This document shows positions 15,392 through 23,415 of a stretch of 64,000 bases of DNA, piece by piece. A program made the position numbers and the translations under genes. The stretch is from Blautia caecimuris (lineage in GTDB: Bacteria; Bacillota; Clostridia; Lachnospirales; Lachnospiraceae): positions 1-64,000 of the forward strand of contig NZ_JANJZT010000003.1 of the NCBI RefSeq assembly GCF_024622975.1, read 5' to 3'. The notes under the pieces were generated by a model. It saw only the letters and a program-made list of their open reading frames with translations, made no database searches and was not told the DNA's origin. Each line of letters opens with the position of its first letter. Position 1 is the first letter of the stretch.

Positions 15392-16388
15392 GTTCCTCTC
15401 TTTTATAATTAGCTGGAATAATAATCTCTACATCTGTACCTTTCCCTAATGTACTATATACATTTACACCATATTCTTCTCCGAACAGCAAACGGATTCT
15501 CCTGTTTATATTGGGAAGCGCAATTCCTGTATTAATCTGATTATTTTTATCCTCCAATTCCATATCATTGGCATTCATTCTGTTATTCAATTCTTCCAGT
15601 TCTGCACAATCTATTCCCTTTCCATTATCTGAAATTGTAATAATCATATCTAAATCTGTCACAATCACTTCAATAGATACAATTCCACCTTCCATTCTTT
15701 CTTCCAATCCATGAAAAATTGCATTTTCTATCACAGGCTGGATAATAAGCCGCGGTACTAAAAAATCATAAGCTACTTCATCTTCTTCATCTATAATAAT
15801 TTCCATAGAAAAACGATTGTTAAACCTGTAGCGTTGAATTAACATATAGTTTTCAGTATTTGCAAGTTCATCCCGTAAAGTAACAAGATTTCCCTTTTTG
15901 CTAATACTGTATCGAAAAAATGACGATAAAGCCTCTACCATTTTTGCAATTTCTATATTATCATCCAGTAATGCCTGACCTCTTATACACTCCAGTGTAT
16001 TATATAAAAAATGGGGATTAATCTGACTTTGCAATGCAGTAAGCTCTGTTTGTTTATCAAAAATCTGAGCCGTATTTTTTTTTGTTCTTAACACAGCATA
16101 CTTCTCCATAAGCTGAGTAATCTGATACAAAAATGGAATATTCAAAGGAATATTTTTTATTTTTGACTCTCCTAATTCCCCCTCCAGACATTCCTTGATG
16201 TATTTTTCAAACATATCCAGCGGTTTAATTAATTCCAACCAAACATATGCCAACGCTATCATTTCCAATGCAAATATCAGTATAACAATTTCCTTTGGAC
16301 ACCCTGACCTGATCAGACATAAAATTGTTATTAACCATCCTCCAAAAATAAGCCATACAATTTTCTTCGCTTTTTTCATGTATTCCAT
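15360..16388 (-). CDS. Sensor histidine kinase, LytS/YesM-like
   Basis: A 342-residue membrane kinase. Two hydrophobic segments (about 9-27 and 33-52) anchor it and leave almost no extracellular domain, so it probably senses through a partner protein. The His_kinase box SQINPHFLYNTLE places the phosphorylated His at 126, and the ATPase domain has PVIENAIFHGLE and DNGKGI. It lies 12 bp after the response regulator gene and overlaps the ABC-like gene. The small sensor region and linked binding protein and ABC-like genes suggest that sugar signals reach it via the transporter. Confidence 0.88.
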   Translation of the reverse strand: MEYMKKAKKIVWLIFGGWLITILCLIRSGCPKEIVILIFALEMIALAYVWLELIKPLDMFEKYIKECLEGELGESKIKNIPLNIPFLYQITQLMEKYAVLRTKKNTAQIFDKQTELTALQSQINPHFLYNTLECIRGQALLDDNIEIAKMVEALSSFFRYSISKKGNLVTLRDELANTENYMLIQRYRFNNRFSMEIIIDEEDEVAYDFLVPRLIIQPVIENAIFHGLEERMEGGIVSIEVIVTDLDMIITISDNGKGIDCAELEELNNRMNANDMELEDKNNQINTGIALPNINRRIRLLFGEEYGVNVYSTLGKGTDVEIIIPANYKREEHENEERAFEN

Positions 16389-16400
16389 ATTTACTTTCTC

Positions 16401-18002
16401 CTACGAATGAAGTTTTCGATACAGCATTGGTTTGATTCCCACATATTTTGCAAATGTCTGACTAAAATATCTTGTATCTTTATATCCAACCTTTTCTCCA
16501 ATTGCAGCTATTGTATCATTAGAATTTTGCAAAAACTCTTTTGCTTTTTCCATCCTTACATCCATTAAATATGTACTGATATTGATACCACACTCTTTTT
16601 TAAAAAGCACACTAAAATAAACTGGATTCAAATTTACAAGCTTTGCAATATCCTCCAAAACAATCTTTTCTGCATAATGCTCTTCTATATATTTTCTGGC
16701 CTGTCGAATTGGTTTGGCAGCCTCTTCCTTAATAGATTCACAACTCTCTTTCAAAAAATCTCCTAAATTCTGTTGTAAATATTTTTTTAGTTTACCTAAT
16801 GTATAACAATGTTGACACCCTTCCTGTATATCTTTTCGAATCTTTTTAATCTCATTCTGTTTCATATCAAATTGATCAAAAAAATAATCTACCACATCTT
16901 TTGCCTTTAAATAGCATTCTGAAAAATCTTTTTTTTCATCTGTAAGATATTCTCTATACATAGTATTAATCAACATTTCCAACATTTCTACAGAATAACT
17001 TTCCAGACACTTTTTTATATTATTTTTTTCCAATGGAGATAAGTATTCTCTATCTAATTGCGTATCTGACTCTATCGATTCCGAATAGATCAATCTTCCT
17101 ACACCCTCTTTGATACGATTTCCTATTGCCCGGTTTGCTTCTTTAATTGAAAATCTGATTTCTCCAAATTCTGATCTTTCTGTTCCCACCCCTATTGTCA
17201 CTTCATACTGCTCAAATCCCAAAAGTTGTTCCTGTATATCTGATAATATTCTATTTATACACTCTTTTATCTTTTTCCGATTACTAACATCATAATTAAA
17301 CAGACAGTAAATATGAAGATTTTCTTTTTTACATATCAATACTTCTTCTACCACATTTTCTAATATCTGTTCCACGATTTCTTCTATTTTCGTCACCATA
17401 AGTATATCTTGCTTATCATCCTTTTGGGAATAGTCTATATAGTCTAATTTAATATCTATTCCTCTATATATTTCTCCCTGAAGAGATACAGTAGAATCCG
17501 CCGGTTCCGTTGATATATCTGTCTCAATTATATTTTTTAAAAACTCTCTTTTTATGATATGGCGACTTTCTGTGACAACTTCCTGAAGCACCTTCTGTTC
17601 CTTTTCCGCTTTCCACTGTATATTTAATTCATCCACTATTTTTTTTAAATCCTTATTTAATTCTTTTTCATTCACTGGTTTCAGCAAATAATTCTCCACA
17701 CCATACTGCATAGCTCTATGTGCATATTCAAATTCTTTATATCCACTGATAACAATAAACTTTATATCACATCCAATATTTTGGGTCATAGAAATAAATT
17801 CCAGGCCATCAATTTTAGGCATCCTAATATCTGTAATAACAATATCGGGATACTTTCCTTCCCTGATTTTTTTTAACGCTATTTCACCATTATCAACTAC
17901 ATCCATACATTCTAATCCAATTTCATTCCAATGAATTAGCTTTTTTATTAAAAGAGCAATTCTGATTTCGTCATCTATAATTAAAACTTGATACTTTTTC
18001 AT
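16401..18002 (-). CDS. Response regulator with AraC-type DNA-binding domain, YesN-like
   Basis: A 533-residue regulator. The receiver domain (1-120) has Asp10/Asp11, phosphoacceptor Asp58 in VITDIRMPKIDG and a KPV motif. A central helical region follows, and two AraC helix-turn-helix motifs occupy the last 100 residues (VLEDIAKLVNLNPVYFSVLFK and AIGEKVGYKDTRYFSQTF). AAGGAAG lies 11 bases before the ATG at 18002 and 8 bases before a TTG one codon earlier. A third start at 18026 has no good site. It likely activates the sugar operon promoter at 13883-13911 on induction. The kinase partner is encoded next. Confidence 0.88.
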   Translation of the reverse strand: MKKYQVLIIDDEIRIALLIKKLIHWNEIGLECMDVVDNGEIALKKIREGKYPDIVITDIRMPKIDGLEFISMTQNIGCDIKFIVISGYKEFEYAHRAMQYGVENYLLKPVNEKELNKDLKKIVDELNIQWKAEKEQKVLQEVVTESRHIIKREFLKNIIETDISTEPADSTVSLQGEIYRGIDIKLDYIDYSQKDDKQDILMVTKIEEIVEQILENVVEEVLICKKENLHIYCLFNYDVSNRKKIKECINRILSDIQEQLLGFEQYEVTIGVGTERSEFGEIRFSIKEANRAIGNRIKEGVGRLIYSESIESDTQLDREYLSPLEKNNIKKCLESYSVEMLEMLINTMYREYLTDEKKDFSECYLKAKDVVDYFFDQFDMKQNEIKKIRKDIQEGCQHCYTLGKLKKYLQQNLGDFLKESCESIKEEAAKPIRQARKYIEEHYAEKIVLEDIAKLVNLNPVYFSVLFKKECGINISTYLMDVRMEKAKEFLQNSNDTIAAIGEKVGYKDTRYFSQTFAKYVGIKPMLYRKLHS

Positions 18003-18026
18003 CAAATACTTATCTTCCTTTCTCAT

Positions 18027-18167
18027 AATTATTTCCGCTTTTATTTATATGATTATATCATTATTTTGTAAATAAAAATATAACAGATTTATATTCAAAA
18101 TTTATTTTGTTTTTAATATTATTTAGTATTTCAACAAAATAGCCAGTATAATAAGATAATATACTGT
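18027..18167. other. AT-rich intergenic region before the response regulator
   Basis: Very AT-rich, presumably holding the promoter of the response-regulator operon. No clean -35/-10 pair with 17-bp spacing was found. Confidence 0.3.
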
Positions 18168-18301
18168 AAATAAGTGAATTTGAAAAAGTACACAAAATCC
18201 TCGTTGTTTTGACTCTGCAGAATACACATATAAACCTTAAAATTTCTTTGTATACGCAGATTGCGGATTCTATTATGCCAAATTATGTATTTGTCATTTA
18301 T
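18168..18301. repeat. Dispersed ~130-bp intergenic repeat, copy A
   Basis: Homologous to copy B at 41929-42056. Shared blocks in order are AAGTACACAAAAT, CGTTG-TTTG, CACATATAAA, ATTGCGGAT, ATTATGC and AAATTAT-TATTTG. The terminal inverted repeats are degraded in this copy. It contains a potential CAAAA/TTTTG hairpin at the same place as copy B. No coding frame is shared. Confidence 0.6.
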
Positions 18302-18509
18302 GTATAATATATTTCATAAAACAATTAGATAATCTTTCTATTTTCCAAACCTTTTCTCCTAAAACAACTTCTTTTTTTCTTTAATATACCGTCGATAAAT
18401 TCCATCACTCTCCATCATACCCTGATACACTATCATTTCTAATCTGTACAGTATTTATATAAATGCGTCAGTTCGTATACAAAACCTTCTACATTCGTAC
18501 CAGACAACT

Positions 18510-19685
18510 TTATATTACCAGCCATTTTTTATACAACGAATCTATTGCAAGCGCCCCAAGCGGCGCTGTCAGTACAATCGCCAGCACTGCCACTGTCAGC
18601 ACCATATCACCACAGGCAAATCCAAGGGAAAGGGGGATTCCGCCAATGGCAGCCTGAACCGTAGCCTTTGGCGTGTAGGCCAGCATACAGAACATTTTCT
18701 CCCGGCCTGTAAGGTCTGTTCCAGGCAAACATATAAACACACCAAGCATTCTGAATACCAGTGCTCCCAGGATTACTGCAAGTGCCTGAACACCCACTTT
18801 CCCAAAATATTCAATATTTACAGTAGCGCCGACCAAAACAAATAAAAATACTTCTGCCCCTACCCAAAGTTTTCCATATTTAACAGAAAGTCTTTTCGCA
18901 ACAGCTTCTCTCTTCTTCTGCAGTCCGATTCCAATAAACATAATTGCGATCAGCGCTGAAAATGTAATTGGTGTATTGAGATGGTCTTCTATCACTACAA
19001 GAAGGAAAGAAACACTTAATATGATAAGTACTTTAGCTGTATCCCTAAGGTGTACTTTTTTAAAATAGTACGCAAAAAAGGTACCGAGCAGCAGTCCAAG
19101 CACACCCCCCAGAAATATAGAAACCGGAACGTTAAGAAAGCTTGTCACGGAAGCGCTTTCACCCTGCATCATTCCTGTAAAGGTTGAAAACAAAACAATC
19201 ACATACACATCATCCACAGATGCGCCTGCCAGAATCAGCTGTGGGATTCCTTTGTTTACACCATATCCCTCATCCATAAGCTTAACCATTCTCGGTACAA
19301 CAACTGCAGGAGAAACTGCCGCCAGTACAGCCCCCATAATGGCTGCCTCCAGAACAGTCAGCCCCATAAGCTTTGGGGCCAGCAGTATCATTCCAAGGAT
19401 TTCCAGACTTGCAGGAACAAAACACATCAGCACTGCCGGTCTTCCGATTTTTTTCAGCCCTGACAGATCAAGCCCCAGGCCCGCTCTGGTCAGAATAATG
19501 ATCAGGGCAATTTTCCGTAATTCTGACGATATGCCCAGGATACTTTCGTCTAACAAATCAAGCATGTATGGGCCAAGAACAATACCGGTAACCAGCATTC
19601 CCAGTAAACCCGGAAGTTTTATTTTCCGGTATATCCAGCTCATGGACATACCAACCAGTAAAATTAATGAAATACTTAATAACAT
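18510..19685 (-). CDS. Cation:proton antiporter (CPA/Na+-H+ exchanger family)
   Basis: A 391-residue membrane exchanger with about 12 hydrophobic segments, starting LLSISLILLVGMSMSWIYRK. The LPGLLGMLVTGIVLGP motif near residue 26 is characteristic of Na+/H+ exchanger-type CPA proteins. The ATG at 19685 is chosen because GAGGAGG lies just before it. The 20-codon extension upstream lies in a leader hairpin. It would exchange Na+ or K+ for protons for pH and ion balance. No soluble regulatory domain is fused. Confidence 0.85.
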   Translation of the reverse strand: MLLSISLILLVGMSMSWIYRKIKLPGLLGMLVTGIVLGPYMLDLLDESILGISSELRKIALIIILTRAGLGLDLSGLKKIGRPAVLMCFVPASLEILGMILLAPKLMGLTVLEAAIMGAVLAAVSPAVVVPRMVKLMDEGYGVNKGIPQLILAGASVDDVYVIVLFSTFTGMMQGESASVTSFLNVPVSIFLGGVLGLLLGTFFAYYFKKVHLRDTAKVLIILSVSFLLVVIEDHLNTPITFSALIAIMFIGIGLQKKREAVAKRLSVKYGKLWVGAEVFLFVLVGATVNIEYFGKVGVQALAVILGALVFRMLGVFICLPGTDLTGREKMFCMLAYTPKATVQAAIGGIPLSLGFACGDMVLTVAVLAIVLTAPLGALAIDSLYKKWLVI

Positions 19686-19703
19686 AAATTCCTCCTCAAT
19701 AAC

Positions 19704-19753
19704 AAAAAGCCGACACCTCTGCCTTATATTTATTGCAGAAGTCATCAGCTTTT
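19704..19753 (-). promoter_or_regulatory. Long leader hairpin before the antiporter gene
   Basis: On the minus strand AAAAGC followed by about 13 mostly paired bases, an 11-base loop, then the complement ending GGCTTTTTG. It resembles an attenuator-type terminator only about 20 bp before the gene start, so it could control read-through into the antiporter gene. Confidence 0.45.
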
Positions 19754-19874
19754 ATAAGCGGTTTAAGTGTGAACTACTTAGGGAGACATTCATTCCCCGA
19801 TAAAATATGATAAATTGTCTGTCTTGTATATTATAATCCAACCATTCTTTTAAGGCAACAATAATTGATTCATA

Positions 19875-20004
19875 AATAATAAAATCACTGACTTTTCCTG
19901 ATTTCTGTAAGCAGCGTAAACCATATCTTTGCCTTATTAAAGTAATCGGAAAAGAAGCAATTCTGAATATTCCGGGTACAACGGCAGCTCCAAACCGTAA
20001 ATAA
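19875..20004 (+). pseudogene. Possible remnant of a 4-alpha-glucanotransferase C-terminus
   Basis: A short plus-strand open frame ends with GKEAILNIPGTTAAPN. The intact MalQ encoded at 26929 has GKEARLNTPGTVGSPN near its end, so 11 of 16 residues agree. Nothing else of the gene is recognisable and there is no start. It may be a degraded malQ-like fragment or chance. The rest of 19754-20229 shows only the promoter and hairpin listed separately. Confidence 0.3.
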
Positions 20005-20084
20005 CGCAGGCCGTATAGTGGCAAAACAGAAGTTCAATTTCCCTGAAACTGCATAAAATCAAAGAATTTGTCGAACGATTTTTC

Positions 20085-20113
20085 TTGTTGTCCCCTTCTT
20101 TAGATGCTATACT
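20085..20113 (+). promoter_or_regulatory. Promoter of the hypothetical gene at 20230
   Basis: TTGTTG (20085-20090) and TATACT (20108-20113), 17 bp apart, on the plus strand. The transcript would start near 20120, giving a leader of about 110 bases with a hairpin. Confidence 0.5.
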
Positions 20114-20166
20114 TTTTACAGGCAGTAAAGGTAATCATGCTTGATCCTCTGCAGACATCATAACAT

Positions 20167-20186
20167 CCCGTTTTGCGCAAAACAGG
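20167..20186 (+). promoter_or_regulatory. Leader hairpin with T-run before the hypothetical gene
   Basis: CCCGTTTTGCGCAAAACAGG is an almost perfect palindrome, followed by AGATTTTTCTTT. This terminator-like structure lies within the leader, about 35 bp before the ribosome-binding site, and may act as an attenuator. Confidence 0.45.
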
Positions 20187-20229
20187 AGATTTTTCTTTGC
20201 TGAAATCAACTACAACAGGAGGCGATGTT

Positions 20230-20568
20230 ATGCTGAAAATGCTGATTCGTATGGATAATCATAAAATAGAAACGGAACAGAAATATAATTCGGAAAGTAT
20301 TTATTCCACACTGAACAATGCCTTTTCCCGTATGAGATTCCAGAGAATTTCCGATGAAACCAATGCCCTGGTCTACTGTGATAACGAGACCGGTCAGACA
20401 CATGGCAGCTTTTGTCAGATCATAAATTCTCTCAAAAAACAAGGCTGGTTTATGGAGAATGTAAGTGACTGGATCCTGTATCACAGTGACGTTTCCGATA
20501 ATCCGGGAGATTTCAGGGAAGAAGATCTTCTGGCCCGGTATCAACGCAGGCGCAGTATAAAAGCCTGA
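20230..20568 (+). CDS. Hypothetical protein
   Basis: A 112-residue protein of unknown function. AGGAGG seven bases before the ATG at 20230 supports this start over an in-frame Met upstream. It has no signal peptide or membrane segment. It is polar, with mixed charge, and its last residues are Arg-rich (YQRRRSIKA). The middle, ALVYCDNETGQTHGSFCQIINSLKKQGWF, reads like a compact alpha/beta fold. It stands alone between the antiporter gene and the DUF89 gene, with its own promoter and a leader hairpin. No domain is recognised. Confidence 0.7.
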   Translation: MLKMLIRMDNHKIETEQKYNSESIYSTLNNAFSRMRFQRISDETNALVYCDNETGQTHGSFCQIINSLKKQGWFMENVSDWILYHSDVSDNPGDFREEDLLARYQRRRSIKA

Positions 20569-20721
20569 ATTATCATGCCTGTTATTTAACCACCACCGAA
20601 TATACAGGAAAGAATTGCCCGGGAGCATCTGTTTTCCCAGGTGATTCCTGAGCTGTTTCTGCATCATGTAGCTTCTGTGTCTGTCACACTGGATACTCAT
20701 AGAATGCTTTCTGTCTGTGGA

Positions 20722-20890
20722 TTATGATTCCATTGTCTTTCCGTAGATTCTTATAAATATTGCAGCGTCATCTCACTATAGTTTCTTATTCATTTGTCTT
20801 TCTGTAAATTCTTATAAAGCTGTCTCTCTGAAGCTTCTTATTCAGTTCCTCCCTGTAAGCTTTTATGAAATTCACCATCTCCCTCTTGCC
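20722..20890. repeat. Degenerate tandem repeat, about 26-bp period
   Basis: At least four imperfect units beginning TTCTTATAAA, TTCTTATTCA, TTCTTATAAA and TTCTTATTCA, each ending with TCT- or CCTGTAA-like bases, fill the gap between the hypothetical gene and the DUF89 promoter. There is no open frame or strong hairpin. The 20569-20721 stretch before it shows nothing recognisable. Confidence 0.45.
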
Positions 20891-20914
20891 CGGTTTCTCC
20901 CTGTGTCCTATAAT
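20886..20914 (+). promoter_or_regulatory. Promoter of the DUF89 gene
   Basis: TTGCCC (20886-20891) and a perfect TATAAT (20909-20914), 17 bp apart. Transcription would start about 40 bp before the chosen ATG at 20960 and after the alternative upstream start codon, which supports the shorter protein. Confidence 0.6.
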
Positions 20915-20959
20915 ATTTTTATCAAACTGGCCCCTGAATCCGGGCGGAAAGGACTACAA

Positions 20960-21847
20960 ATGAAATTAAATCCCTATTGCATGTGCTGTGCAGTAAATAA
21001 ACAGGAAGAAAAAATCCGGAAATTTCCAGACATGGATAAGAAAACCGAATATATGAAAAAGGTCATGTCAATTCTTTCCAGTGCCAAAGAACAGGACTGC
21101 TCTCCCAGCCTTTCTGTTGAGGTCAAAAGGCTCTACAGCGAATTCTGGAATTGTCCTGCTGAAGATTACACGGAAATAAAAAAAGAATTCAACCAGCTTA
21201 TGCTGAATGTGGAAGCTTCTGTTGAGGAAAAAATCCGTACTTCCGCAGACCCTCTGGAAACAGCGCTTCTCTATGCCCGCATTGGAAACTATATTGATTT
21301 TGCAGCTTTGGAAAATGTAAGTCAGGAAACAATGCTTAAGCTTCTGGAAAATGAAAATCAGGAACCTCTGAGCCAGACGGAATACGCCAACTTCCAAAAA
21401 GATCTCTCCACAGCTAAAACTCTTGTTTATCTTACTGATAACTGCGGAGAAATTGTTCTTGATAAACTTGCCGTTAAAATTTTGAAAGAAAAATATCCCC
21501 AGCTGAATATTACCGTCATTGTACGGGGATATCCTGTTGTCAATGATGCAACCATGGAAGATGCTGAAGAAATCGGACTTACTGATATTGTAAAAGTAAC
21601 TGGAAACGGAAGCAACGTAGGCGGAACCTGGTTCCCTGGACTCAGCAATGAAGCCCGGACGCTTCTGGAACAGGCAGATGTGATTCTTGCAAAAGGCCAG
21701 GGTAATTTTGAAACCATGAACGACTGCGGCCTGAATGTCTACTATCTGTTTCTCTGCAAATGCGACCTGTTCCAGAGACGCTTCCACGCAAAAGCGCTTC
21801 AGGGAATGTTCCTGAACGAACGCAGAATACAGATGGAAATGGTGTAG
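20960..21847 (+). CDS. DUF89/ARMT1-like metal-dependent phosphatase
   Basis: A 295-residue protein of the DUF89 (PF01937) family of damage-control phosphatases, which remove phosphate from side-product sugar phosphates and related metabolites. Family motifs are TDNCGE with Asp160 and Asn161, VVNDAT with Asn195/Asp196, and AKGQGNFET at 244-252, the set that binds the divalent metal and phosphate. The N-terminal PYCMCC is a Cys cluster seen in bacterial members. The ATG at 20960 follows AAAGGA and the predicted promoter. The substrate is unknown. Being near two sugar-phosphate loci is suggestive only. Confidence 0.8.
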   Translation: MKLNPYCMCCAVNKQEEKIRKFPDMDKKTEYMKKVMSILSSAKEQDCSPSLSVEVKRLYSEFWNCPAEDYTEIKKEFNQLMLNVEASVEEKIRTSADPLETALLYARIGNYIDFAALENVSQETMLKLLENENQEPLSQTEYANFQKDLSTAKTLVYLTDNCGEIVLDKLAVKILKEKYPQLNITVIVRGYPVVNDATMEDAEEIGLTDIVKVTGNGSNVGGTWFPGLSNEARTLLEQADVILAKGQGNFETMNDCGLNVYYLFLCKCDLFQRRFHAKALQGMFLNERRIQMEMV

Positions 21848-21936
21848 CAAAATGACTGATCTTTCTGTTCTTTTCGTCAATCTGTCAACAAACCTCTGAA
21901 ATATTTGTAGGATTCTTCTCTGGTACATTTTATAGC

Positions 21937-21967
21937 TTTTCGTTATACTAAGTACAGTTCGAAACAA
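21937..21967 (+). promoter_or_regulatory. msmX promoter region with LacI-type operator motif
   Basis: A -10 TATACT at 21944-21949 overlaps CTTTTCGTTATA, and GTTCGAAACA (21958-21967, TGTTTCGAAC on the minus strand) follows at the likely start site. The -35 is poor. The same TGTTTCG core is repeated at the malE and LacI-gene promoters, so msmX is probably co-regulated. Confidence 0.5.
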
Positions 21968-22011
21968 GAGCAAAACTATATTTTACAAATATTACCTGGA
22001 GGGAAATTAAA

Positions 22012-23103
22012 ATGGCAAGTTTATCATTAGAGCACATTAACAAAACCTATCCGAACGGCTTTGAGGCTGTTAAGGATTTTAACCTTGAAATTGAAGATAA
22101 AGAATTTATCATCTTTGTAGGACCATCCGGATGTGGAAAATCCACAACTCTTCGTATGATCGCAGGTCTTGAGGAGATTTCCGGCGGTACTCTTAAAATC
22201 GGCGACAAAGTTATGAATGATGTAGAGCCGAAGGATCGTGATATCGCAATGGTATTCCAGAACTACGCTCTGTATCCTCACATGACTGTTTATGATAATA
22301 TGGCATTTGGTCTGAAGCTCCGCAAGGTTCCGAAGGATCAGATTGACAAACAGGTTCGTGAAGCTGCAAGAATCCTTGACCTTGAGAAACTTCTTGACCG
22401 TAAACCGAAAGCTCTTTCCGGTGGTCAGAGACAGCGTGTTGCCATGGGTCGTGCAATCGTTCGTAATCCTAAGGTATTCCTTATGGACGAGCCTCTTTCC
22501 AACCTGGATGCAAAGCTTCGTGTACAGATGCGTATTGAGATCTCCAAGATCCATCAGAGACTGGGCGCTACTATCATCTATGTAACACATGACCAGACAG
22601 AGGCTATGACTCTTGGTACCAGAATCGTTGTTATGAAAGATGGTGTTGTTCAGCAGGTAGATACACCTCAGAACCTGTATCAGAAACCAGGCAACCTGTT
22701 CGTAGCAGGATTCATGGGATCTCCGCAGATGAACTTCCTTGACGCTGAGATCAAAGAAAACGGTTCTGATCTGGTTGCTAAGATCGGCAATGACGAGGTT
22801 GTTATTCCGGCAGAAAAAGCAAAAGTTCTCAAAGATAAAGGCTATGTAGGCAAAACAGTTGTTATGGGTATCCGTCCTGAGGACGTTGCAGATTCCGCTA
22901 ACGGTTCCATGTCCTCTATCGTTAAAGTATACGAGCTTCTCGGAGCAGAAGTATTCCTGTACTTCGATGTAAACGGAACTCAGATCACAGCTCGTGTTGA
23001 TCCTCGTACAACAGCTAAAACCGGCGATCCGATCAGCTTCGACTTTGATATGGACAAAGCTCACTTCTTTGACAAAGAAACTGAACTTGTTATCACAAAC
23101 TAA
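22012..23103 (+). CDS. msmX: MsmX/UgpC-type multi-sugar ABC transporter ATP-binding protein
   Basis: A 363-residue ABC ATPase with Walker A GPSGCGKS near residue 37, signature LSGGQRQRV, Walker B VFLMDEPLSNLD, switch His in VTHDQ, and a C-terminal TOBE/MalK-like regulatory domain from about residue 235. Such proteins energise several CUT1 sugar transporters. The malEFG operon has no ATPase of its own, so this is its probable partner. It is convergent with that operon and shares an operator motif with it. GGAGGG lies eight bases before the ATG. It ends at a strong terminator. Confidence 0.92.
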   Translation: MASLSLEHINKTYPNGFEAVKDFNLEIEDKEFIIFVGPSGCGKSTTLRMIAGLEEISGGTLKIGDKVMNDVEPKDRDIAMVFQNYALYPHMTVYDNMAFGLKLRKVPKDQIDKQVREAARILDLEKLLDRKPKALSGGQRQRVAMGRAIVRNPKVFLMDEPLSNLDAKLRVQMRIEISKIHQRLGATIIYVTHDQTEAMTLGTRIVVMKDGVVQQVDTPQNLYQKPGNLFVAGFMGSPQMNFLDAEIKENGSDLVAKIGNDEVVIPAEKAKVLKDKGYVGKTVVMGIRPEDVADSANGSMSSIVKVYELLGAEVFLYFDVNGTQITARVDPRTTAKTGDPISFDFDMDKAHFFDKETELVITN

Positions 23104-23117
23104 TCCTGATATGATTT

Positions 23118-23148
23118 CACCCCCGGAAGATTTCCGGGGGTGTTTTTT
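23118..23148 (+). terminator. Rho-independent terminator of msmX
   Basis: A perfect 11-bp stem CACCCCCGGAA/TTCCGGGGGTG with a 3-base loop followed by six T, 15 bp after the stop codon. Confidence 0.95.
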
Positions 23149-23415
23149 AGGCTCCTTATCAAAAATCAAAATAAACTATTTGTCTGCAGCCTGTCAATAT
23201 CAGCTTTATATTTGGGCTCTGTGTCAAGTTTGGGGGTAGGATTCTTAGAATCCTGCCCTATTACTGCATTTTGAGCCTTTATATTTCTGCCTGCTTTCCC
23301 GAAACTTCCGGTGTCTATCCTGTCAGATAAACAGCCAGGATTCATAAAAAACATTCGGGCGAAAGGTTTGCCATTGGTATTTCTGCCAACATAATAACAA
23401 CCATTTTTCCATAAA
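23149..23415. other. Convergent intergenic region with an unsupported minus-strand frame
   Basis: A minus-strand open frame runs from inside the end of the glucosidase gene to about 23166 and would encode a peptide with RMFFMNPGCLSDRIDTGSFG. It has no ribosome-binding site and no recognised family, so it may be a remnant or chance. A small GGATTC/GAATCC hairpin lies at about 23236-23260. No clear terminator for the maltodextrin operon was found here. Confidence 0.25.

Noticed and set aside
19149-19162. cre-like (CcpA) sequence GGAAGCGCTTTCAC
   Set aside because: It is inside the antiporter coding sequence, far from any promoter, and deviates from the consensus at one end.
19752-20024. 90-codon minus-strand frame upstream of the antiporter gene
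   Set aside because: No ribosome-binding site. The opposite strand better explains the sequence as a possible malQ fragment.
22027-23169. 380-codon minus-strand frame opposite msmX
   Set aside because: It mirrors the complete ABC ATPase and has no domain of its own.
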